DNA from: Treponema sp.
GTDB lineage: Bacteria; Spirochaetota; Spirochaetia; Treponematales; Breznakiellaceae
Assembly: GCA_031288005.1 (NCBI GenBank)
Contig: JAITSE010000018.1
Span: forward strand, 1 to 11,363
Reading direction: 5' to 3'
DNA: 11,363 nt
A model generated the notes under the pieces. That model ran no database searches. It was not told the DNA's origin and was given only the letters and a program-made list of their open reading frames with translations. Both the position numbers and the translations under genes were made by a program. Numbering within the stretch: position 1 is the stretch's first letter; the number at the start of each line of letters is the position of its first letter. Shown piece by piece: positions 1 to 6,360 of the stretch.

Positions 1-1131
1 CTCTTTTGTTACCGTTTTACCGGCGTCGTCAAAATTAACGCCCCCGGAGCTGAATTCTGTCCGCTTGACAATATAACTGTCGGCCCCGGCATCCGCCTCC
101 CAGCTCAAATATACCGAACCGCCGCCGCTTAAATACACCGCCTCAACAACTCCGGAAAATATATCAGGACGCGTCTTGCCGAAAATAGCAATTTCAGCCC
201 CCTCAATAACTTCACCGCCGCGCTCCTTGTCCAGCCGGTACGCATACGACATCTCATTGGATATAGCGGTATCTATCCAGGATGTCTCGTTTTGAAATCT
301 AAACTGCTGCGACCTGCCCGCATCTGTGAAATCAATACCATCTTCCGTTATCTCTGCCTTATGTAAAATATAAAAATCCGTGTTCTTATCAGCCTGCCAT
401 GACACATATACCGTCCTGCCGCCGTCCAGCGTCTGCGCGGATAAAGTCCCCGAAAAAGGTTTGGCCCTGCTGAAATGTGTTAATGCCTCCCCTGTAATCC
501 TGCCCCCATCCCTCGTCTTGTCTAGACGATACGCATACACAACTGCGCCGCGAATATCGTTGTCTATATAGAATACCCCGTTCCCTTGATAAATATCTAA
601 AAAATCTCCCTGAACTCCCTCAGCCTCAACACGCCGGGCCAGAATATAACTGTCGGCCCCGGCATCCGCAAGCCACGAAAGCGCCACCGCCCGATCGCCT
701 TCCTGCCTTTCAAACATAACCGCATCCTGAAAAGGCGCCCCCCTCGTCTTGAAGTAAAAAACAAATTCTTCACCTTCAAATAATTTATCACCACGCATCT
801 TGTCAAGCCGGTACGCGTAAGTACTGCCGGCGTTAATGTCTCTGTCAATATAATGCGTCCCGGCGCCGCTGTGTATAATACTAAACGCCCCAAGACCATT
901 CTCGCCATATACGCTCCTCATAATATTATATTTGTCAGCCGCGCCGTCGGCTTCCCATTTCAAAAATACGGACCGCCCGTCACTTATGCTTTCAACAATC
1001 ATAACATCTGAATACGGCTCGCCCCGCGACAAATACGCGTTCATTCCGTTATAATCACACGATGCCAATGTGAATATATATATGCTCAGCTTAATGAAAA
1101 TATCCGGAAAATATAAACTTTTATTTCTCAT
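1..1131 (-). CDS. Lipoprotein with tandem fibronectin-III-like repeats (3' end beyond window)
   Basis: I read this frame by hand: it is open without a stop from the ATG at 1131 to base 1, giving 377 residues, and it continues past the window edge. Residues 1-25 form a lipoprotein signal peptide: a hydrophobic stretch ends in the lipobox Leu22-Ala-Ser-Cys25, so the mature protein should be lipid-anchored. The rest is a tandem array of about 95-residue units. Each has a Trp in a W-x-A-D context (Trp59, 153, 245, 344), a following D-x-Y-I type strand, and a YAYRLDK motif (105-111, 199-205, 296-302); the fourth unit is cut by the edge. Length, Trp position and the Tyr-rich strand fit fibronectin-III-like beta-sandwich domains, which usually serve as spacers or binding modules on the cell surface. 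The ATG lies inside the last codons of the upstream gene (11-base overlap), indicating translational coupling. Specific function unknown. The lipoprotein call is firm; the fold assignment is an inference. Confidence 0.82.
   Translation of the reverse strand, partial: MRNKSLYFPDIFIKLSIYIFTLASCDYNGMNAYLSRGEPYSDVMIVESISDGRSVFLKWEADGAADKYNIMRSVYGENGLGAFSIIHSGAGTHYIDRDINAGSTYAYRLDKMRGDKLFEGEEFVFYFKTRGAPFQDAVMFERQEGDRAVALSWLADAGADSYILARRVEAEGVQGDFLDIYQGNGVFYIDNDIRGAVVYAYRLDKTRDGGRITGEALTHFSRAKPFSGTLSAQTLDGGRTVYVSWQADKNTDFYILHKAEITEDGIDFTDAGRSQQFRFQNETSWIDTAISNEMSYAYRLDKERGGEVIEGAEIAIFGKTRPDIFSGVVEAVYLSGGGSVYLSWEADAGADSYIVKRTEFSSGGVNFDDAGKTVTKE
70..669 (-). repeat. DNA-level internal repeats in the lipoprotein gene
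   Basis: A 27-base stretch at 70-96 recurs identically at 643-669. The distance of 573 bases is 191 codons, two repeat units. Both copies encode the same AD-x-GADSYI strand region. The YAYRLDK segments (around 225-250, 515-540 and 808-832) are also close at DNA level. Identity of DNA, not just protein, points to recent duplication or gene conversion between units. Confidence 0.75.
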
Positions 1132-2266
1132 AATCGCCCCCAAATAAAGTTATAGCCGTCCCTAAATATGATCTTATAACCGGTGAACTGTTCCCGGCAA
1201 AATATAAATACAAATTAACGCCGAAATCTAATGTTATGTATTTGTTAAATCGATATGAGTAATCAAACAATATTGACGACCCGGTTAATGCCTGCCTGCT
1301 GTCTATAGACTCGTTATATGAAAGCCTTTCAATATGCCAGATGCCATACTCGAAAAATATGCCGGCCCCGCCTGAAAGCCAGTTGCCCGAATATACGTTG
1401 AGATGATATATCGCCGCGGGGTTGATAATAATATGATGAACTTCCGCACTGTCAAAACCAGCCGCCATGCCAAAACGATGCCCCGTGAATAACGCCGCCG
1501 ACAGCTCATTGCGCATACCGGCAATCGCGGGAAATTGCATCTGTGGATAAAAATCTAGTCCCAAATTCCATTCAACCATCCCCTGCACCATCTCAGTCCA
1601 GTCCCCTTGTAAATATGACCAATACCCAGCGCGTATGGGGAGTTTCAAACTCACTTCTTTCGCCGGCCCGGCAAGCAAAGGCTTCTCCTTCTTCGCCTTG
1701 CCAATCTCCATTACCGCCGACCGCGTCTCCTCCAAATCTTTCTTTAACGCCCCCACTTCGAATCTCAGCGCGTCAACTTTATCACGATCCGTACGATACC
1801 ACTCAAGAATATGTCCGCTTATCTCTTCTATAAGCCGCTCATAGCAATCCAGTGTGTCGCCGGCAAAAAATAATTCATGCCTTTCCTGCCTCCTGTTATA
1901 AATTTTTAATTCCATGCTAATCAATTGACCATCCCCCCTCATAACACCATAGAGAATATCATTTGTGTTGTAGTATTCAGCCGCCCGACGCGCATCCGCC
2001 CCGGTAACGCCCGCCTGCCTGTCATAAATATGTTCCCGGTCAACCTGAACCGTATGGTAGATATTCAGCCGCCTGCCTATGTCCTCGGATATATCCCTGC
2101 CGTAGCTCTTCACCGCGTAATTATTCCCGCTCTTCTCCGAATATGTTATAGGAATTATTACTATATCTATGCCGAAAACACCGCCCCTCCCGGACAAAAC
2201 TAAACAGCCGATAAATACCGCCGCCCTCAAATGCCAGGAAAATAAAACTTTTATACCACCCTTCAC
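1121..2266 (-). CDS. Exported protein with N-terminal alpha/beta domain, coiled coil and beta-rich, barrel-like C-terminus
   Basis: The protein has 381 residues. Residues 1-33 look like a Sec signal peptide: Lys near the N-terminus, then a hydrophobic core to about Gly32. Cys21 sits inside the core without a good lipobox, so I do not call it a lipoprotein. Residues 34-155 alternate strands and helices (IDIVIIPITY, DILYGVMRGDG, SMELKIYNRR), reminiscent of TolB-N-like periplasmic domains. Residues 160-195 are charged and heptad-like, a probable coiled coil. Residues 205-381 contain alternating aromatic/hydrophobic strands separated by turns (for example 343-356 and 366-375), as in small outer-membrane beta-barrels, though the protein does not end in the usual aromatic residue. 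The start is a GTG whose GTGA overlaps the stop of the upstream gene, with GGAG 7 bases before it. It is the middle gene of the three-gene operon. Function unknown; the outer-membrane location is an inference. Confidence 0.75.
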   Translation of the reverse strand: MKGGIKVLFSWHLRAAVFIGCLVLSGRGGVFGIDIVIIPITYSEKSGNNYAVKSYGRDISEDIGRRLNIYHTVQVDREHIYDRQAGVTGADARRAAEYYNTNDILYGVMRGDGQLISMELKIYNRRQERHELFFAGDTLDCYERLIEEISGHILEWYRTDRDKVDALRFEVGALKKDLEETRSAVMEIGKAKKEKPLLAGPAKEVSLKLPIRAGYWSYLQGDWTEMVQGMVEWNLGLDFYPQMQFPAIAGMRNELSAALFTGHRFGMAAGFDSAEVHHIIINPAAIYHLNVYSGNWLSGGAGIFFEYGIWHIERLSYNESIDSRQALTGSSILFDYSYRFNKYITLDFGVNLYLYFAGNSSPVIRSYLGTAITLFGGDYEK

Positions 2267-2907
2267 AAATCGTCTCCAGCGCCCGCTCCATGAAATTCCA
2301 CTACGTTATACGCTATGTCGCTTACCCGCCGCCGCATCTCATCTTCACTGAAATCAAGCCGCTCACCCGCTCTGAAACCAAGCCTCTCTAATTCTATAAC
2401 CGCCTCAAATATCATTTGACGATCAGCCGCGCCTATACCCCGTCCGGCCGCCCCAAGATAAAAAGAATATATTTGATAAAATTTAACTGTCGTATCCCCG
2501 CTCCGATACTTAAGCGCCCTCGTGAAAATTTCGTATGCCATCGTATAATTCCCTTCCCTGAATGCCGCCAGCCCGCTTTCAACACAGGTGAAAAAGAAAC
2601 TCTCATACAATAGTTTTATTATCCGGCCGCTGTCTTCCTTCCCCTGCCTAAGCCCCTCTTTGACGCCGCCGATCTCTTCCTTGATCATTTCGAAATTTGC
2701 CCCGGCCAGCCTAAACTGCCGATCATGCTCCTCCATAACGCCCCCAAGAATTTCTATCTCCCGATTATGTAATATAACCAGCTCCTTATAACCCCGGTGA
2801 TATAAAAAAATATGTACGGCAGCCGATATGATAATCAGAATAATTACACAGAAAAATATATAGCAATTGTTCCAGCTGGAAAAATTATTGCTATCGCCCC
2901 CTGCCAT
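2263..2907 (-). CDS. Single-pass membrane protein with coiled coil and TPR-like segment
   Basis: I start this gene at the ATG at 2907 (214 residues) because GGAGG lies 6 bases upstream (2914-2918). The open frame extends back to a TTG at 2982, but that would add an unlikely Trp/Arg-rich N-terminus. A strong transmembrane helix spans about residues 15-37. Residues 40-95 are charged and heptad-like, probably a coiled coil outside the membrane. Residues 110-150 (AAFREGNYTMAYEIFTRAL and onward) have the small/large residue pattern of a TPR helix pair, and the remainder is predicted helical. TPR and coiled-coil modules mediate protein-protein contacts, so this is plausibly the inner-membrane scaffold of the envelope operon, of which it is the first gene. 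Its stop overlaps the next start by 4 bases (GTGA). Family not recognised. Confidence 0.75.
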   Translation of the reverse strand: MAGGDSNNFSSWNNCYIFFCVIILIIISAAVHIFLYHRGYKELVILHNREIEILGGVMEEHDRQFRLAGANFEMIKEEIGGVKEGLRQGKEDSGRIIKLLYESFFFTCVESGLAAFREGNYTMAYEIFTRALKYRSGDTTVKFYQIYSFYLGAAGRGIGAADRQMIFEAVIELERLGFRAGERLDFSEDEMRRRVSDIAYNVVEFHGAGAGDDL

Positions 2908-3189
2908 CAATCGCCTCCACCGCCATCCCTTCCACCTCCCGGAATATATAAAAATTACCGCGGTAAATTTTAACCCCGTCAATTATTCCTAAAAAATATC
3001 TTAGACCGCTTAAACTAATAGACTTGTTCTTCAAACTTCGAACTTCCTAAAATCCAAAATTCGCTCCAAACGATTTGCTTCGGACTTTACTCCGCGGCAA
3101 CTCTAACCCGTAATACAATTTCCCCGCCGCGCATAAGCCCGTTCATTAAACCGGAAAATTAATAGCGCCTGACCGCTGCCGGTTCAGGT

Positions 3190-3218
3190 ATCTTATACAG
3201 CAAAAAAAATTATTTCAA
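3190..3218 (-). promoter_or_regulatory. Candidate promoter for the envelope operon
   Basis: On the minus strand TTGAAA (3218-3213) and TAAGAT (3195-3190) are separated by 17 bases, a reasonable sigma-70 pair (5/6 and 4/6 matches). It would leave a leader of roughly 280 bases before the first operon gene at 2907. No better pair was found nearer, but in AT-rich DNA such matches arise by chance. Confidence 0.25.
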
Positions 3219-3242
3219 GATATTTTTATATCTTTTTAGCAT
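3210..3242 (-). CDS. Ten-codon ORF with strong ribosome-binding site
   Basis: The minus strand carries AAGGAG followed after 10 bases by ATG (3242), a spacing slightly on the long side. This opens a 10-residue lysine-rich frame (MLKRYKNILK) ending in TAA. The coding bases include a 7-bp hairpin (aagatat, loop aaa, atatctt), and a run of T follows. It could be a leader peptide, the surviving start of a lost gene, or chance. It overlaps the candidate promoter, so at most one of the two calls is likely right as stated. Confidence 0.2.
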   Translation of the reverse strand: MLKRYKNILK

Positions 3243-3300
3243 AATTTTACTCTCCTTTTTAATGTTTTTTATTCATTTCATTACTAATAGACCGTAATAC

Positions 3301-3336
3301 TGTCCGCCAGTTGGGTGCGCCCCCATCCGGCCGACA
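3301..3336. repeat. Imperfect inverted repeat
   Basis: tgtccgcc at 3301-3308 pairs with ggccgaca at 3329-3336 (7 of 8), enclosing a GC-rich centre. It could be an old insertion-sequence end or a stem-loop. No T-run follows on either strand, so it does not look like a terminator. Confidence 0.35.
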
Positions 3337-3368
3337 GATGTGCCGTTCACTGTACGGCCTTTCAATAA

Positions 3369-3444
3369 GCTTGTTCAACCGGAAATATCGGAACTTCGAA
3401 AATTTGTTCCCGCGTCCCACCTTGGCCCATCCCGCTGAACAAGC
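3369..3444. repeat. Inverted repeat gcttgttca / tgaacaagc
   Basis: A 9-base perfect inverted repeat has arms at 3369-3377 and 3436-3444, 58 bases apart. The same CTTGTTC word recurs at 3023, 3545 and 3821, so it belongs to the scattered repeats of this gene-poor region. Confidence 0.35.
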
Positions 3445-3536
3445 CTAATGTACCGTAGGAAAAATGTTCCTCTGCCGGCGGAAATATATACCGCTATAAA
3501 CCAAACCCGCCGCATAGCGCAAACTAAACCTTAAAC

Positions 3537-3743
3537 GGAGTATGCTTGTTCTTACAAGGTATTTATATCCAGGCTGAATACCAAAAACTTGCTCTCCTCG
3601 AAAAGCTTGGCTTCAGATAACCGCGCCGCGAAGATGTAAATAACTTTGCGGCGGGGCATTAAATACTTACTGCGAATCAATAACCCCGCCATGAAGCTCT
3701 AACCGGTGAACGGGTTTTGAAAATAAGTTCCCTTGACTATTAA
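3537..3743 (+). pseudogene. Decayed coding fragment, interrupted by in-frame TAA codons
   Basis: One plus-strand frame reads as protein-like sequence across about 68 codons: a helix-like AEYQKLALLEKLGF, then REDVNNFAAGH, then HEALTGERVLKISSLDY. It is broken by TAA at 3618, 3660 and 3681 and ends at TAA 3741. There is no start codon with a ribosome-binding site. The charged, helix-forming composition suggests a gene remnant rather than random sequence, but I do not recognise the family and chance cannot be excluded. Confidence 0.35.
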
Positions 3744-3818
3744 ACCCTTCGCCGCCAATAAAATTTTATCCTAAAAAATATTTTTGAATTGAAATAGTAA
3801 TGGTTTGTAAATATATTG

Positions 3819-3866
3819 GACTTGTTCGATAACTGAAGTTGCGGAAACTGCGTTTCCGATGAACAA
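3819..3866. repeat. REP-like palindromic element, copy 1
   Basis: An outer ttgttc (3822-3827) pairs with gaacaa (3861-3866). Inside lie the small palindrome aactgaagtt (3831-3840) and a hairpin cggaaac-tgc-gtttccg (3842-3858). The hairpin core matches, with a compensatory base-pair change, the hairpin at 7854-7870. Confidence 0.55.
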
Positions 3867-4014
3867 CTCTATTGAAAACCAAAGCCATCTGGACTATACC
3901 GGCTAAAATGGTGCCGCGGAGATTGACCGGGGCATCCGGGAGACCATTGAATGTATCCGGGTCTGCTATGCTGAACTTGCAAACACTAAAAAATTCCTAG
4001 CAGTTAACAAATAA
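3862..4014 (+). pseudogene. Decayed coding fragment with one internal stop
   Basis: A plus-strand frame of 51 codons reads NSIENQSHLDYTG, TAA, then a clean stretch of 36 codons including EIDRGIRETIECIRVCYAEL and ending at TAA 4012. The second part looks like an amphipathic helix. It begins right after the palindromic element at 3819-3866, as if that element had inserted into or beside the old gene. No family recognised. Confidence 0.35.
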
Positions 4015-4280
4015 AGTGTTTATCGCATGGGTTATGTGCGGCACATTTGTCACGTTTTTATCAATTTTTTCCTTGCCCATCCTATCCGCCTGCCCAACCG
4101 TCAGCTAAACTTTAAGCCGCTGATAGATGCCGTCCATTTTTGGCCAAGCAGGTTGTTTAACTCAATAATTTGGTTTCTATCCGTTTTCCTTTTGATTGTG
4201 CCTGCATTATGGCCGACGTAACTTGACGGCAAAAATATATAAACATCCGGCCTGGATAGTGAGCCATTACATTAATATTT

Positions 4281-4496
4281 CTATGGTTCTATCGCCACCA
4301 CCTGTATACTGCTCTGATTCATTTTTTCTTGGTGTGGTAATGAGCATTCCCCTGTTTTTTTTATTTTTCTATCCGCCTTCACTCCATCTTGTTCTTCTAT
4401 CACTGATATCCTAAACTGCTTATCGGTGTAGGCATAATATAGCCCTGGCCATATCTGTAGAAGATTTTTGATTTCCGCCAGGACCAGAAGGCTTCC
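4281..4496 (-). pseudogene. Coding-like remnant, no usable start
   Basis: This minus-strand frame is open for 71 codons between stops and has protein-like composition: LAEIKNLLQIWPGLYYAYTD, then QFRISVIEEQDG and a Lys-rich tail. No start codon or ribosome-binding site lies near its beginning; the only Met is near the end. Further coding-like stretches follow in other minus-strand frames down to about 4030 (for example MAHYPGRMFIYFCRQ from about 4267), suggesting a frameshifted remnant of one longer gene. Family not recognised. Confidence 0.4.
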
Positions 4497-4547
4497 TTAT
4501 AGCGTCAATTTATATTCTGTATATAAGAGTTTACTTAGAAGGGGAAC

Positions 4548-4937
4548 TTAGGCGACCAGATTGAAGAGCATCCCGGCGGAGGCTTGAGCGGCGGGCTTGT
4601 AGGGCATGACCGCGCCGGCGGCCTGGGTCTGACGGATTTGAGAGCGGTATTGTTCGATGAGGGCGTCTATCCTTCCATCTGAGGGGGAAAATTCAAGGTC
4701 CATTTCCGGTTTCGTTTTCATCCGGCCAAGCTGCTCAATGAGGACATCGAGGATTTTTAGTTTGTTTATCGTTACACCCCGGGTTCCTTCCGGAGCCGGT
4801 ACGCCGGAAACGTGCCTGAAATGGGAATATATATAATTGGCCGGGGCCACAGGCAGGGACATCCGCCCGCTTCCGGACGTGCTTATTGCGTATCCGATAC
4901 TGGGAAGGGCTGCTGCTGGTAATGTTCCCTTAATCAT
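4548..4937 (-). CDS. Conserved hypothetical protein of Treponema type
   Basis: I prefer the ATG at 4937 (129 residues) because GAGGA lies 8 bases upstream. The ATG at 4952 in the same frame would add five residues but has no ribosome-binding site. The core YIYSHFRHVSGVPAPEGTRG followed by VTINKLKILDVLIEQL resembles a small conserved hypothetical protein I recall from treponemes. The middle is a helix, then an acidic linker, then a second helix (residues 88-107). The C-terminus is Ala-rich. There is no signal peptide or membrane helix, so it is probably cytoplasmic. Function unknown. It lies downstream of, and on the same strand as, the solute-binding-protein-like gene, 136 bases away, and may have its own promoter. 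Confidence 0.7.
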   Translation of the reverse strand: MIKGTLPAAALPSIGYAISTSGSGRMSLPVAPANYIYSHFRHVSGVPAPEGTRGVTINKLKILDVLIEQLGRMKTKPEMDLEFSPSDGRIDALIEQYRSQIRQTQAAGAVMPYKPAAQASAGMLFNLVA

Positions 4938-5013
4938 GTTCAAATTCCTCATTTTTAATATCGGACTTTATGAAAAAAAAGATTAGGAAACTTTCAAATG
5001 AACCCTAAAACTT

Positions 5014-5034
5014 CAACCCTAAGACTAAAGTCTT
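5014..5034. repeat. Small palindrome between genes
   Basis: aagact-aa-agtctt (5021-5034) is a perfect 6-bp palindrome. It sits in a stretch where aaccctaa occurs twice (from about 5001 and 5014). No T-run follows on the minus strand, so it is a weak terminator candidate at best; a repeat element is more likely. Confidence 0.35.
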
Positions 5035-5073
5035 GGCCTAAAGTCAGTTTGTCCGCGCTTGCCGCGTGGTTCT

Positions 5074-6351
5074 TCATAAACCAGGGTTGACTCTGAGCCA
5101 TTCGGCCAGGCTGCGTTCCAGGGAGCGGACTTCTTCTCCAGCGGGGCTGCGTATCCGGTCGTGAAGGTAAGGGAGGATGACCCGTTCTTTTAGGGCGGGC
5201 CAGTTTCTGGGGAGAATATTTGGGGGCGTGAGAAAGGCTTCTGGCGGCATATGTCCGAGAAGGCCGGGGTAATATTGGGGGAAGACTTGTTCGGTAACGG
5301 TTTTAAGAGCGGAGAAACCGCTGGCAATGCCGAAGTGGGTTTCGATCATGCGGCTCGTCCTGCTTTTTTCCATGAGGCCCAGTTGGGTCTCGTCCATAAA
5401 AAACCACTTGGTGAAAGCTCTGGCCGCTTTTCCGGCTTTGCAAATACCAAGATACACGGCGGCTTCTGACAGAGGGATGGCGCCGTCTTCAGCGATCCAG
5501 CGGAAATCAAGACCGGATCGCAGCTCGCTGCTGAGGGTAAAGAATTCAGAGCTGTCCATATAAGCAAAGAGAATGCGTCCCGCGACAGCGAGCTTCGCCG
5601 GAGGCTCATAGAAATACTTAAAGACGAAGTCGTCTTCAGCTTCAATGCCGGAATTTACTTCCTGTATCCATTTCCTGATGTAGAGGATCGCTTGGTCCAG
5701 CGCCCGGGGGTCCCAGACGAGAGGTGAGGCTTCCCGAAAAGATGCGTTAAAAAGAGAGACGGTAACAAAGAGGTATTCATCGTTCCATACGGGAGAAAAG
5801 CCCATACGTGAAAATGAGCCGCCTGTTTTACGGTTATATGCTTTCCCCAGGGATTTGATTTCTTCAAGCCCGGCTACAAAAAAGCTTGAGAAACTCTGCT
5901 CATTTTCCTTTGAAAAGATCATTGCGGGTATATTAAAGGAAACAGGGAACAGGTATTGTTTATTTTCTATGCGGCCCAGGGTCAGGAGCCGTGAATAAAA
6001 TGAGTCGGGATTTATGGACTTATCCCTGAAAAAATTGTCCAAGGGGCGGAATAAAGACCGGGTAGAAGCACTTTTTAGCCAGCTCCCAACTGCAATATCG
6101 GGATGTTGTTTTGTGCTTGAGAGTTTCTGCGCCAGGGATTCAAAGTACCGCACCTCGATTTTATAGCGGTCTTGGCTGGTATTAAAATTTTCGGCATACA
6201 GGGCGAATTCTGGTCTATCCGTCCAGATGATGGCGGTAGAACTTTCGTCCAGCCCCAGGAATATTTTCAGAAAGACGAATAAACCCGCCAGGGGCAGGAG
6301 GAAAAGCGGGATGAGACGCCGACGCGCAATCGCTTTCCTGTGTGAGGTCAT
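5074..6351 (-). CDS. Extracellular solute-binding-protein-like, signal-anchored
   Basis: The protein has 425 residues. The N-terminus (Arg/Lys-rich residues 4-12, hydrophobic 13-33) is a signal peptide or uncleaved signal anchor; there is no lipobox Cys. From residue 40 the sequence IIWTDRPEFALYAENFN followed by a charged strand matches the opening of family 1 solute-binding proteins of ABC transporters, and DIAVGSWL (85-92) and the later PVSFNIPAMIF fit the ligand-cleft strands. Overall length (about 420) is normal for the family, which binds sugars and oligosaccharides among other ligands. No permease or ATPase gene is adjacent, so it may work with a distant transporter or as a sensor. It lies 9 bases downstream of the aminotransferase gene and is surely cotranscribed; AGGA overlapping that gene's stop serves as its ribosome-binding site. 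The substrate is unknown. Confidence 0.7.
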   Translation of the reverse strand: MTSHRKAIARRRLIPLFLLPLAGLFVFLKIFLGLDESSTAIIWTDRPEFALYAENFNTSQDRYKIEVRYFESLAQKLSSTKQHPDIAVGSWLKSASTRSLFRPLDNFFRDKSINPDSFYSRLLTLGRIENKQYLFPVSFNIPAMIFSKENEQSFSSFFVAGLEEIKSLGKAYNRKTGGSFSRMGFSPVWNDEYLFVTVSLFNASFREASPLVWDPRALDQAILYIRKWIQEVNSGIEAEDDFVFKYFYEPPAKLAVAGRILFAYMDSSEFFTLSSELRSGLDFRWIAEDGAIPLSEAAVYLGICKAGKAARAFTKWFFMDETQLGLMEKSRTSRMIETHFGIASGFSALKTVTEQVFPQYYPGLLGHMPPEAFLTPPNILPRNWPALKERVILPYLHDRIRSPAGEEVRSLERSLAEWLRVNPGL

Positions 6352-6360
6352 AGCGAAATC

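Larger units (their letters stand above)
2983..4547. other. Gene-poor region with decayed coding fragments and palindromes
   Basis: No intact gene of convincing length is visible on either strand over about 1.5 kb. What it holds is listed separately: a candidate promoter near 3190-3218, a 10-codon ORF with a good ribosome-binding site, inverted repeats, and three fragments of coding-like sequence on both strands. The plus-strand open frames of 64 and 72 codons at 4027-4414 have no ribosome-binding site and overlap better-looking minus-strand remnants. Composition swings between AT-rich tracts and GC-containing patches, as expected for an old insertion or decay site. Confidence 0.6.

Noticed and set aside
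597..908. A 103-codon minus-strand frame inside the lipoprotein gene
   Set aside because: It is in a different frame from the 377-codon repeat-containing frame, which explains the region fully.
3168..3188. An imperfect hairpin considered as a terminator
   Set aside because: The stem has a bulge and no T-run follows directly on the plus strand; on the minus strand no gene ends there.
4027..4414. Two short plus-strand frames with hydrophobic, membrane-like translations
   Set aside because: They lack ribosome-binding sites. Their hydrophobicity follows from T-rich sequence opposite Lys-rich minus-strand remnants.
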